The translations under genes and the position numbers were made by a program. 64,000 bases of DNA from an uncultured Kiritimatiellota bacterium (lineage in GTDB: Bacteria > Verrucomicrobiota > Kiritimatiellia > RFP12 > UBA1067): positions 18,002 to 82,001 of the forward strand of contig CAKTZA010000009.1 of assembly GCA_934635045.1 (NCBI GenBank), written 5' to 3'. Every line of letters begins with the position of its first letter. Position 1 is the stretch's first letter. The notes below the pieces were generated by a model. It was not told the origin of the DNA, did not search any database, and saw only the letters and a program-made list of their open reading frames with translations. Below, piece by piece: positions 47,530 to 54,872 of this stretch.

Positions 47530-48900
47530 TTACAGGACATGGAAACGCGCATCTGACGACACAGACAAAAGTTCGGACGGATCGCGCCGCGTCGCCAGCC
47601 AAGGGTAGGCGCCGAGCTCGACAAGCGCCTCACCCGCCAGAAAAAGAGAGCCGCAAATCAAAACCGTGGGGACAGACCCCAAAGTGGTGGGGTCTGTCCC
47701 CACATGCGCAGCGGCGGAAGCGGCGGCAATCGCCTCCGCCAAAGAGGCGCATGGCGTGGCCTCCAGCCCCACAGCCCGCATCCGTGCGGCCAGTTCCGTC
47801 GCCGCAAGCGAGCGTGGGTTGCTTGTCCACACGGCGTAGGCACGCGCCACAAACGGCGAAAGGATCCGCAGAACCTCATCGACATCCTTGTCGCCGCAGG
47901 CACCGAAAACCAGGTTGAGCGCGTGCGGCGCATCCGAACCGAGAAGCTGCGCCAATGACGCCGCAAGCGCCTGTGCCGCCGGCGGGTTGTGCGCACCGTC
48001 GACGAGAAACGAGCCAACGCGCTGAAACCGCCCCGGCCAGACGACGCGGGAGAAGGAAGAGGGTGCTGGGAACGGGGAACGGGGAACAGGGAACGGGGAA
48101 CGGGGGGCGGTGGACGGGGAACGGGGGGCGAGGACTTTCAGCGCGGCGAGGGCCGTGACGGCATTCTCGCGGTTGAAGGCGCCCAGCAAAGGAAAATCGG
48201 ACGGGATTTCCGACTCATCCGCCCATTCGGGCGCATAATGGAACGGCGCGTTCCTCTCGACGGCGACGCGGCGCACGACCTCGACGACAGCTGGCGCGTT
48301 CCGACCCAAGACGACCGGCACGCCGGGCTTGATGATGCCCGCCTTCTCCCATGCGATCTGCTCGACCGCATGCCCCAGCCAGTCGCAGTGGTCGAGGCCG
48401 ATCTTCGTGATGACGCACAGTTCCGGCTCGCAGACGTTCGTCGCGTCCAGCCGTCCGCCGAGCCCACATTCGAGAACCGCATGCGAGACCCTTTTCTCGG
48501 CAAAGAGCAGAAAGGCGACGGCCGTCAGGGCCTCGAAGAACGTCAGGCCGTCCGCCGCCGGACACGCCTCGGCCGCTTCCTGGACTTTTCGCGCCAGCCG
48601 TTCCAGCGTCTCGTCGTCGACTGGCTCGCCATTCAGGAAGAACCGCTCGTTCAGCCGGACGAGGTGCGGCGAGGTATAGCGGCCCACGCCGCCTGTCGGC
48701 CCCCTTTCGCCGCCCGCGCCCAGCGCCGCGTCGATCAGCGCGCAGACCGCGCCCTTGCCATTCGTGCCGGCAACGTGAATCGACTTGAACTGCCGCTGCG
48801 GATGGCCCAACGTCCGGCAGAGATCCGAAATCGTCTCCAGACCCGGCTTCATGCCAAACCGTCGCCGCGCGGCCAATGCCGAAAGAAACGACTGTGCCAT
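47530..48900 (-). CDS. folC: bifunctional folylpolyglutamate/dihydrofolate synthase
   Basis: 456 residues. ATP-binding loop SIHVAGTNGKGAVCALIDAAL, then GRYTSPHLVRLNERF, FFEALTAVAFLLFAEKRVSHAVLECGLGGRLDATN, TKIGLDHCDWLG, VRWPG-type WPGRFQRV and FLVDGAHNP in order. It adds glutamates to folate. Two foreign stretches are visible: PRSPSTAPRSPFPVPRSPFPAPSS before the WPGRF motif, from a GGGGAACGGGG repeat, and GTDPTTLGSVPT near residue 410, from two GGGG-N5-CCCC elements. ATG 48900 is preferred over GTG 48909 for ribosome-binding-site spacing. Confidence 0.92.
   Translation of the reverse strand: MAQSFLSALAARRRFGMKPGLETISDLCRTLGHPQRQFKSIHVAGTNGKGAVCALIDAALGAGGERGPTGGVGRYTSPHLVRLNERFFLNGEPVDDETLERLARKVQEAAEACPAADGLTFFEALTAVAFLLFAEKRVSHAVLECGLGGRLDATNVCEPELCVITKIGLDHCDWLGHAVEQIAWEKAGIIKPGVPVVLGRNAPAVVEVVRRVAVERNAPFHYAPEWADESEIPSDFPLLGAFNRENAVTALAALKVLAPRSPSTAPRSPFPVPRSPFPAPSSFSRVVWPGRFQRVGSFLVDGAHNPPAAQALAASLAQLLGSDAPHALNLVFGACGDKDVDEVLRILSPFVARAYAVWTSNPRSLAATELAARMRAVGLEATPCASLAEAIAAASAAAHVGTDPTTLGSVPTVLICGSLFLAGEALVELGAYPWLATRRDPSELLSVSSDARFHVL
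47668..47701. repeat. two GGGG-N5-CCCC elements in folC
   Basis: GGGGACAGACCCC at 47668-47680 and the complementary form at 47689-47701, in opposite orientation, 8 bp apart, translated GTDPTTLGSVP. Confidence 0.9.
48067..48130. repeat. GGGGAACGGGGAAC repeat in folC
   Basis: Six or so imperfect units of GGGAACGGG in frame (Pro-Arg-Ser-Pro-Phe-Pro-Val), inserted just before the conserved WPGRF motif. Confidence 0.85.
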
Positions 48901-48922
48901 CTGCGTCACCCCTCAGCCTTGG

Positions 48923-50296
48923 TCAGAACCTGAACTCGACCTGCCAGCGGAGGAAGAACGCCGGCTTGCCCGTCTCGAAGTAGTCGCCGGGGTTGAAGAA
49001 CTCGGCGTAGAGGTGTCCGACGACCTCGAAGCGCTCGCCCCTCCTGCGGTCGGCGAGCCAGAGCGGGAAGTCGTACCGCCCCTGCGTGAGGAAGCCCTTG
49101 AAGAACCCGTCGCCGCCGCCGAGGCCGTCCTGCGCGGCCGCGAAGAGCGGCCCCGCGCTCGCCTCCAGCCGATGCGCCCGCCCGAGGTCAAGCCCGGCGG
49201 ACGCCTTCAGGTGGTGCAGGTTGCTCCACCACGCCGCGCCGTAATGCGTGCCGTAGAGGAAAAGCTCGGAGTCATTGACGCCGCGCGACCACATCGGGTC
49301 CCACGCGCCGTGCCCGCCGTCCTCGTCCGCCGCGTCGTCGTCGCCGCTCATGAAGCGGTAGCCGAGCGAGCCGTAGGGCCTCGCGGACGACGCCGTCGCC
49401 GACTTCCAGTCGAGGCCCGCGTAGGCGCTCCAGCCGGTCAGCGTCGCGTGGTCGCCGTTCTCGCCGACCTGCCCCATCGCCTCCAGCTGCAGCGACCATT
49501 CCTCGTCGACCTGCGGCAGGAGGCGCGCGCCGACGAGCTCGCGCTGCGTCTGCGGGTGCCGGACGCCCTTGCGGTCGAACGCGCGCGTGTTCTTCTGCAT
49601 CGCGAACACCTGATAGGGCAGGGCGGGCGAGAGCCGCGAGCCCCAGATCGCGCCGAAGCCCCAGTCGTCCATGTCGGGGTCGGCCCCGCCGCCGAGCCCC
49701 GTCAGCGACGTGTGCTTCGAGCGGTCGGTCCCCCAGCGCACGTCGCTGTCGTCGAAGTCGTAGAGCGCGAACAGGTCGAACGTCGACTCGTCCGTCACGT
49801 GCAGCTTGAGCGCCGCCATGTCGGAGTAGACCGTCCGCGAGCCGTCGCCCGGCGTGCCGTCCACGAAGACGTGGCAGAGCCCGCAGTAGCCGTAGAGGTC
49901 CTGCCGCCCGACCTTCAGGTCGAGAAAGCCGTCGAACAGCCCCGTCCCCTCGACGAAGAGGTTGTCGAGGATGACCTCGTCAGGGAACGTGTGCGTGTTC
50001 CTGTACGGCTCGGGACACCAGCGGAACTCGTCCGCGAGGCGCGCGTGGAGCCGCCATGCGCTCCCGCTCTCGGTCACGCCCTTCACCTCGCCCCAGATGC
50101 GCGGACGGAACCGCATGTGCTGGACGAAGCCGCTGCGCCGCACGGGGAACTGGACGCCGCCGCCCGGCAACCCCGGCACGTTCTGCATGAGCTCCTGACG
50201 GACGCGCAAATCCGCGCCCGCGTCGAAGTCGATGCCGCACTGCGCCCCCAAGGGCAACAGCGCGACAGTCATCAGCCCCCCGAAAAGTCCTTTCAT
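48923..50296 (-). CDS. AlgE-like outer-membrane porin
   Basis: 457 residues. A signal peptide (MKGLFGGLMTVALLPLGAQC) precedes an 18-strand-type barrel sequence of the alginate-export family: RVRQELMQNVPG, HMRFRPRIWGEVKG, DEVILDNLFVEGTGLFDGFLDLKVGRQDLYGYCGL, VDGTPGDGSRTVYSDMAALKLHV, and a final strand ...RWQVEFRF. Such barrels transport anionic polysaccharides or oligosaccharides; the substrate is unknown. It lies between folC and serS and is not part of a polysaccharide operon here. Confidence 0.78.
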   Translation of the reverse strand: MKGLFGGLMTVALLPLGAQCGIDFDAGADLRVRQELMQNVPGLPGGGVQFPVRRSGFVQHMRFRPRIWGEVKGVTESGSAWRLHARLADEFRWCPEPYRNTHTFPDEVILDNLFVEGTGLFDGFLDLKVGRQDLYGYCGLCHVFVDGTPGDGSRTVYSDMAALKLHVTDESTFDLFALYDFDDSDVRWGTDRSKHTSLTGLGGGADPDMDDWGFGAIWGSRLSPALPYQVFAMQKNTRAFDRKGVRHPQTQRELVGARLLPQVDEEWSLQLEAMGQVGENGDHATLTGWSAYAGLDWKSATASSARPYGSLGYRFMSGDDDAADEDGGHGAWDPMWSRGVNDSELFLYGTHYGAAWWSNLHHLKASAGLDLGRAHRLEASAGPLFAAAQDGLGGGDGFFKGFLTQGRYDFPLWLADRRRGERFEVVGHLYAEFFNPGDYFETGKPAFFLRWQVEFRF

Positions 50297-50379
50297 GGAC
50301 AGGTCTTGAACCACAGATGGTCACGGACTGTCTGCTTGACCCGCATCAATCCGTGAAAATCCGTGGCTCTCGTTCGCCT
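50297..50379. repeat. ACGGATTTTCACGGATT-type interspersed repeat between serS and the porin gene
   Basis: The gap contains CACAGATGG and ATCCGTGAAAATCCGTGG on the plus strand, the common CACGGATT-style interspersed repeat, with inverted arms able to pair. No gene. Confidence 0.6.
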
Positions 50380-51660
50380 TTACTTGACCGGCAGCAGCTT
50401 CTCCTGCCCGTTCATGTACGGACGGAGAACCTCCGGGATCGTGACCGACCCGTCCTCGTTCAAGTGCTGCTCCAGGAGCGCGACCATGAGACGCGGCAGC
50501 GCGACGCCCGAGCCGTTGAGCGTGTGGACGAGCTTCGTCTTGCCGTCCGCATCCTTGAAGCGACAGTTGAGGCGGCGCGCCTGGTAGTCGGTGAAGCACG
50601 AGCAGGACGACACTTCCAGCCACTGCTGTTCGCCCGGCGCCCAGAGCTCAAGGTCGTAGCACTTGGCGGCCGAGAAGCCCATGTCGCCCGAGCAGAGCTG
50701 AAGGACGCGGAAGTGGAGGCCGAGGCCCGTGAGGACGGCCTCCGCCTCCTTGACGAGAACTTCCAGCTGCTCGAACGAACGGTCGGGATGGACGAAGTTC
50801 ACCATCTCGACCTTGTCGAACTGGTGGACGCGCAGCATGCCGCGCGTCATCTTGCCGGCCGAACCCGCCTCGCGGCGGAAGCACGGCGTGTAGGCCGTCA
50901 ACTTGATCGGCAGGTCCTTGCCGCTCAGGATGTCGTCGCGGTAGTAGTTCGTCACGGGGACTTCCGCCGTCGGAATGAGCCAAAAGTCGTCGACCGGACA
51001 GTGGTAGAGGTCTTCGGCAAACTTCGGCAACTGGCCCGTACCCGTCATCGAGTCGCTGTTCACGACGAACGGCGGCAGCATCTCCGTGTAGCCCTGCTGC
51101 TGGCAGTGGAGGTCGAGCATGTACTGGATGAGCGCGCGCTGGAGCTTCGCGCCCTGACCGAGGATGATCGGGAAGCCCGTGCCCGTGAGCTTCACGCCGC
51201 GCGGGAAGTCGAAGATGCCGAGCTTTTCGCCGATCTCGATATGCGTCGGAATCTTGAAGGCGGGATCCTTCCACTCGCCGACGAAACGGACGACCTTGTT
51301 CGCCGTCGAGTCCAGCCCCGTCGGAATCTCCGGCGCAGGGATGTTCGGAATCATGAGCAGGGTCTCGCGGAGGTCGTGGTCGACCTGCGCGAGTTCCTTG
51401 TCGATCTCGGCGATGCGGTCACCGACCTTGCGCATCTCGTCCTTCGCGGCGGCGATGTCGCCGCCCTCCTTCGCGAGTTTGCCGATCTCCTTCGACGCGG
51501 CGTTGCGCTTCGCCTTCAGCGACTCCGTCTCGCCGACGAGCGCACGGCGCCGCGCGTCCAGGTCCTTCGCCTTCTGGAGCGTCGCCTTCTCCACGCCACG
51601 GCGCGCGAGCGCAGCCGCCGTCGCGTCGAAATCATCCCTCAGCTTCTTGATATCAATCAT
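50380..51660 (-). CDS. serS: seryl-tRNA synthetase
   Basis: 426 residues. An N-terminal coiled-coil arm (about 1-110, MIDIKKLRDDFDATAAALARRGVE onwards) is followed by the class II core with FPxxxG-type GTGFPIILGQGAKLQRALIQYML, MLPPFVVNSDSMTGTGQLPKF, IPTAEVPVTNYYRDDIL, TPCFRREAGSAGKMTRGMLRVHQFDKVEMV, SCSCFTDYQARRLNCRF and NGSGVALPRLMVALLEQH. Length and all three class II motifs are normal. Its extended -10 box overlaps the stop codon of rpoN. Confidence 0.97.
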   Translation of the reverse strand: MIDIKKLRDDFDATAAALARRGVEKATLQKAKDLDARRRALVGETESLKAKRNAASKEIGKLAKEGGDIAAAKDEMRKVGDRIAEIDKELAQVDHDLRETLLMIPNIPAPEIPTGLDSTANKVVRFVGEWKDPAFKIPTHIEIGEKLGIFDFPRGVKLTGTGFPIILGQGAKLQRALIQYMLDLHCQQQGYTEMLPPFVVNSDSMTGTGQLPKFAEDLYHCPVDDFWLIPTAEVPVTNYYRDDILSGKDLPIKLTAYTPCFRREAGSAGKMTRGMLRVHQFDKVEMVNFVHPDRSFEQLEVLVKEAEAVLTGLGLHFRVLQLCSGDMGFSAAKCYDLELWAPGEQQWLEVSSCSCFTDYQARRLNCRFKDADGKTKLVHTLNGSGVALPRLMVALLEQHLNEDGSVTIPEVLRPYMNGQEKLLPVK

Positions 51661-51691
51661 CTGTTGACCTTCTTTCCGTAAAATTCCGTAT

Positions 51692-51700
51692 ATTATACCA
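51692..51700 (-). promoter_or_regulatory. extended -10 promoter for serS
   Basis: TGGTATAAT; it overlaps the TAA stop codon of rpoN (51693-51695), 31 nt before ATG 51660. Confidence 0.7.
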
Positions 51701-52940
51701 CATTTTTCGGACGTATCGGCTGACGTCCCTCACTGAGGCCGAATCGCTGCCGATACTTCGCGACCGTCCGCCGCGCCATCGGGAAGCCGACGGCCTTCAT
51801 CCGTTCCGCGACTTCCCGGTCGGAGACATGCGGACGCGGCGGCAACGCCTCAAGAATCTCGCGCAGCTTCTCGAGCGGCGCCTGGTCCACGAGCGGGAAG
51901 AACTTGCGCAGCGGCACGGTCCCGCGCGGCGTCTTCACGTACTTGCGCGCCGCCGCGCGCGAGACGGTCGAGACGTCGCATTTCGCCTTGCGGGCGATGT
52001 CGCTCATCGTCTGCTTCCTGAGGCCGGCCGTCCCCTCCTTCAGGAACGCCGGTTGCCCCCCGATCGCCATCTCGGCAATCGCCGCCATCGTCTCCTGGCG
52101 TCGCACAAGCGCCGCCCGGAATTCGCGCGCCTTCTTGACTTTCTCCAGCGCGAACGCGCGCGCCTCCGGGTCGGCCTCGCGGTCTTTCGCCAGCTCGACG
52201 TACTTCGGCGAGACGCGCAATTCGGGAATGTCGCCCTGATCGACCTCGACCGTGCCGTCCTCGTCAACCCGCACGTCCGGCACCACCGTCTCGACCCGCC
52301 GCCGGTCGTAGAGCCGTCCGGGAAACGGCTCCAGCGACTGGAGAAGCCGGAACGTCTGCGGGTCCGACGGACGGAACGCCGCGAGGTTGCCGGCGGCAAT
52401 CGCCTGCGCCAGCTCGTCGAGCGCCTTCCCGACGGCGGGACGCTTCGCGGCGGGAATCCGGTCAAGCTGGGCGCGGTAGCACTCGGCAAGATCGCGCGCG
52501 CCACACCCCTTCGGATCGATCGCGAGGATGCGCTGGCGGGCCGCCTCCAGCTCGGCCACCGTGCCGCCCGTCGTCATCACGAGATCCGGATACGAGCCCT
52601 TGAAGCGCCCGTCGTCATCCAGTTCCGCGACAATCGCGCGGCACAGCTCAAGATCCCGCCCCTCAACGCCGTCCATGCGCAATTCGCCGAGGAGGTGATC
52701 TTCCAGGCTTTCGCCGCCTTCGTCCGCCACGCGCTCGAAATCGAAGCCCTCGGAGGCTCCATGCACGCCGCGTCCGGGATTGAAGTCACGCTCGATCTCA
52801 AGCGCCGGATTCGAGTCGACCACTTTCTTGACCGCCTCGCGCAATTCGGCGAGCGGCAGCTGCAGAAGGGAAAACTCCAGCATCATCGCGGGGGTCGCGA
52901 CCTGACGCTGAAGTTGCCGAGGTTGGAGGGAAAGTGCCAT
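51693..52940 (-). CDS. rpoN: RNA polymerase sigma-54 factor
   Basis: 415 residues. The glutamine/leucine-rich region I (MALSLQPRQLQRQVATPAMMLEFSLLQLPLAEL) contacts activators; the core-binding region and DIARKAKCDVSTVSRAAARKYVKTPRGTVPLRKFFP helix-turn-helix follow, and the RpoN box ARRTVAKYRQ is at 389-398. It directs RNA polymerase to -24/-12 promoters such as the one upstream of glnK in this window. The chain is shorter than the enterobacterial form because the acidic region II is small. Start ATG 52940, 6 nt after an extended -10 box; leaderless. Confidence 0.95.
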   Translation of the reverse strand: MALSLQPRQLQRQVATPAMMLEFSLLQLPLAELREAVKKVVDSNPALEIERDFNPGRGVHGASEGFDFERVADEGGESLEDHLLGELRMDGVEGRDLELCRAIVAELDDDGRFKGSYPDLVMTTGGTVAELEAARQRILAIDPKGCGARDLAECYRAQLDRIPAAKRPAVGKALDELAQAIAAGNLAAFRPSDPQTFRLLQSLEPFPGRLYDRRRVETVVPDVRVDEDGTVEVDQGDIPELRVSPKYVELAKDREADPEARAFALEKVKKAREFRAALVRRQETMAAIAEMAIGGQPAFLKEGTAGLRKQTMSDIARKAKCDVSTVSRAAARKYVKTPRGTVPLRKFFPLVDQAPLEKLREILEALPPRPHVSDREVAERMKAVGFPMARRTVAKYRQRFGLSEGRQPIRPKNVV

Positions 52941-52946
52941 GCGCGA

Positions 52947-52955
52947 ATTATAGCA
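52947..52955 (-). promoter_or_regulatory. extended -10 promoter for rpoN (leaderless)
   Basis: TGCTATAAT, 6 nt before ATG 52940. Confidence 0.72.
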
Positions 52956-53240
52956 AACCCCGTTCCACCCGGTCAACGGCAGGACGTTGCGTGAGGAGTG
53001 GGCGGGACGGACGCGCAGCGAACGGCAGCCAATCGGTTGCTTTCGCTTAACACGGAGATTGCGGAGTGGCGGAGGCACGGAGTTCTTGAAGGATTCACGA
53101 AATCTGAAGCCTGGTCGATCCCCATCTTTCGGCAACACAGGCCTCCGCGTCTCTCCGACTCCAAAGCCTCCGCGTTAAGCGCCGCAGGCTTAAGCGACAG
53201 GACACGCGCGCCGGGCCGACGGGCCAACGATGCGGACGAC
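52956..53240. other. intergenic region with an ACACGGAG / CTCCGCG hairpin repeat
   Basis: About 285 bp with no supportable gene. CGCTTAAC (53044-53051) pairs with its complement (53174-53181), and inside lie repeated GGAG/CTCC units that could extend the stem, a REP-like interspersed element related to the one translated in nadE. Confidence 0.7.
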
Positions 53241-54125
53241 TTACAGGGGGCGGATCATCGTTTCATGCTGAAGCCCTGCAGCCGATTCGTCCAAGCTCGC
53301 GCAATCGCTTGAAATCTGACGTTTTAGCGCGTCCAGCGAGGCGAATGTCCGCTCGCGGCGGATGAAGCGCACGAAATCGACCGCGTACGGCGCCGTCGGT
53401 ACGGTCGCGGCGGCGCAGTGGAGGAAGTGAATCTCCAGAACCGGCGTCGGCCAGCGGCGGTCGCCCAGCGTCGGCGCAAGGCCGTAGTTCGCAACCCCAC
53501 GCACGCCAGCAACCGCCACTTCGTAGACGCCGCGCGGCAGATCGATTTCAAGCCCCGTCAGCCGCAGATTGACCGTCGGGAAGCCGAGTTTCGTACCAAG
53601 ACCCTTCCCCTTCTGCGGTTCGCCATGCACGCGGAACGGATGCCCCAGCATCGCGTTCGTCGCCGCGATTTCGCCCGCCGCGAGCGCGGCGCGGATGCGC
53701 GAGGACGAGATCGGCGCGCCGTCATACGTCGCATACGGCACGGTCGTGACGGCGTAGCCATGCGCGCGCAGCCAGTCCGCATCGCCCGCGCCACCCTTCC
53801 CGAAATGCCAGTTCGCGCCGCAGCGGATGTGCGGATGCCCCGCCGACGCGCCGAGATACCGCGCGGCGAAGGCCTCCGGCGGCAACGCGGCGAGTTCCGG
53901 CGTGAAGTCGCGCGCGACGACGTCCTTCACGCCACACGCCCGAATCGCCGCAAGCCGATCGTCGAGCGACATGATGAGACGCGGCGCGCGTTCCGGCGCG
54001 AGCACCGTGAGCGGATGGTTGCGGAACGTGAGCGCGCAATCCGCGCCCGCAAGAATCGCCTGGTGCCCGCGATGGACGCCGTCAAAGAAGCCTACTGCAA
54101 GGCCTTGGACAGCGGCATCACGCAC
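53241..54125 (-). CDS. ribF: riboflavin kinase / FAD synthetase
   Basis: 294 residues. The FAD-synthetase nucleotidyltransferase has GLAVGFFDGVHRGHQAIL, LTFRNHPLTVL, VARDFTPELAALPPEAFAARYL, CGANWHFGKGGAGDADWL and ISSSRIRAALAAG; the flavokinase follows with GHPFRVHGEPQKGKGLGTKLGFPTVNL and GVYEV...GVANYG. It makes FMN and FAD. The start is taken at GTG 54125 with AAGGAT upstream; this overlaps the truB 3' end by 34 nt, and the longer frame upstream is not similar to the family. Confidence 0.92.
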   Translation of the reverse strand: MRDAAVQGLAVGFFDGVHRGHQAILAGADCALTFRNHPLTVLAPERAPRLIMSLDDRLAAIRACGVKDVVARDFTPELAALPPEAFAARYLGASAGHPHIRCGANWHFGKGGAGDADWLRAHGYAVTTVPYATYDGAPISSSRIRAALAAGEIAATNAMLGHPFRVHGEPQKGKGLGTKLGFPTVNLRLTGLEIDLPRGVYEVAVAGVRGVANYGLAPTLGDRRWPTPVLEIHFLHCAAATVPTAPYAVDFVRFIRRERTFASLDALKRQISSDCASLDESAAGLQHETMIRPL

Positions 54126-54805
54126 GGCGCGAAATCCTTCATCTCGGTTTCGAGGAGACGGTCGAACGGCATCGCGTCCTTCACGTCGAAGCGCCCGACC
54201 GCCGTCCGCCGCAGCGATTCGAGCGACGCGCCGCACTGAGCCGCGTCGCCGAGGTCGCGGACAAGCGCGCGCGGGATGACGCCCTTTGAGGCGCGCAAGG
54301 CGAACCGCCCGTCCGCCGCGACGTCAAAGCGGTAGACGTGCGCGAGGAATTGCTTGTGCTCGCCCGTGTCGGCGATCTCATAGGCGGCCGTCCCCTCCTT
54401 GCGGATCGTGCAGAACGACGGCTCCGTCTGAAAGACGTCCCCACGAAAGTCGGGCAGCGCGGCGGCGATCCGCGCGGCGGGGTCTGTCCCCGCATCGGCG
54501 GGGCCTGTCCCCACAGGCCGTCCGTAAATGTCGCCCGTGTCAGTCTTCAGCCCGAAGCGGATCTTGCCCTCGTAGGTGCGGTCGGCGCCCATGACGCGGT
54601 CGGCGAACTTGTTCGCATCGCCGAGCAGGAGGATGAAAAGCCCCGACGCCGGCGCGTCCAGCGAGCCGCCGTGGCCGACCTTGACGAGGTTGAACTTGCG
54701 CTTCACGGCCTTGACGACCGTCGCGAACGCGATCCCCGCCGGCTTGTCCACAAGGAGAAAGCCGCTGAGGTCTTCGAGCATCTTGAGTTGCGTGAGATTT
54801 GCCAT
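54092..54805 (-). CDS. truB: tRNA pseudouridine-55 synthase
   Basis: 237 residues, shorter than the usual 290-310 with little C-terminal PUA region. Family motifs are LLVDKPAGIAFATVVKAVKRKF, KVGHGGSLDAPASGLFILLLGDANKF (catalytic Asp in GSLDAPASG), YEGKIRFGLKTDTGDIYG, RKEGTAAYEIA and ALRASKGVIPRALVRDLG. A GTGPADAGTDP insert after TGDIYGRPV is encoded by two GGGG-N5-CCCC elements (54479-54491 and 54500-54512). It forms U55 pseudouridine in tRNAs and is coupled to ribF. Confidence 0.9.
   Translation of the reverse strand: MANLTQLKMLEDLSGFLLVDKPAGIAFATVVKAVKRKFNLVKVGHGGSLDAPASGLFILLLGDANKFADRVMGADRTYEGKIRFGLKTDTGDIYGRPVGTGPADAGTDPAARIAAALPDFRGDVFQTEPSFCTIRKEGTAAYEIADTGEHKQFLAHVYRFDVAADGRFALRASKGVIPRALVRDLGDAAQCGASLESLRRTAVGRFDVKDAMPFDRLLETEMKDFAPCVMPLSKALQ
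54479..54512. repeat. two GGGG-N5-CCCC elements in truB
   Basis: GGGGTCTGTCCCC at 54479-54491 and GGGGCCTGTCCCC at 54500-54512, in the thumb-loop coding region, translated ...GTGPADAGTDP... Confidence 0.88.
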
Positions 54806-54836
54806 GCGTGATTCTCAATCGATTTCAAAGCCGCAC

Positions 54837-54845
54837 ATTATAGCA
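54837..54845 (-). promoter_or_regulatory. extended -10 promoter for truB-ribF
   Basis: TGCTATAAT, 31 nt before ATG 54805. Confidence 0.66.
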
Positions 54846-54872
54846 AAATCCGGCTAACCCCACTCTGGCCGT

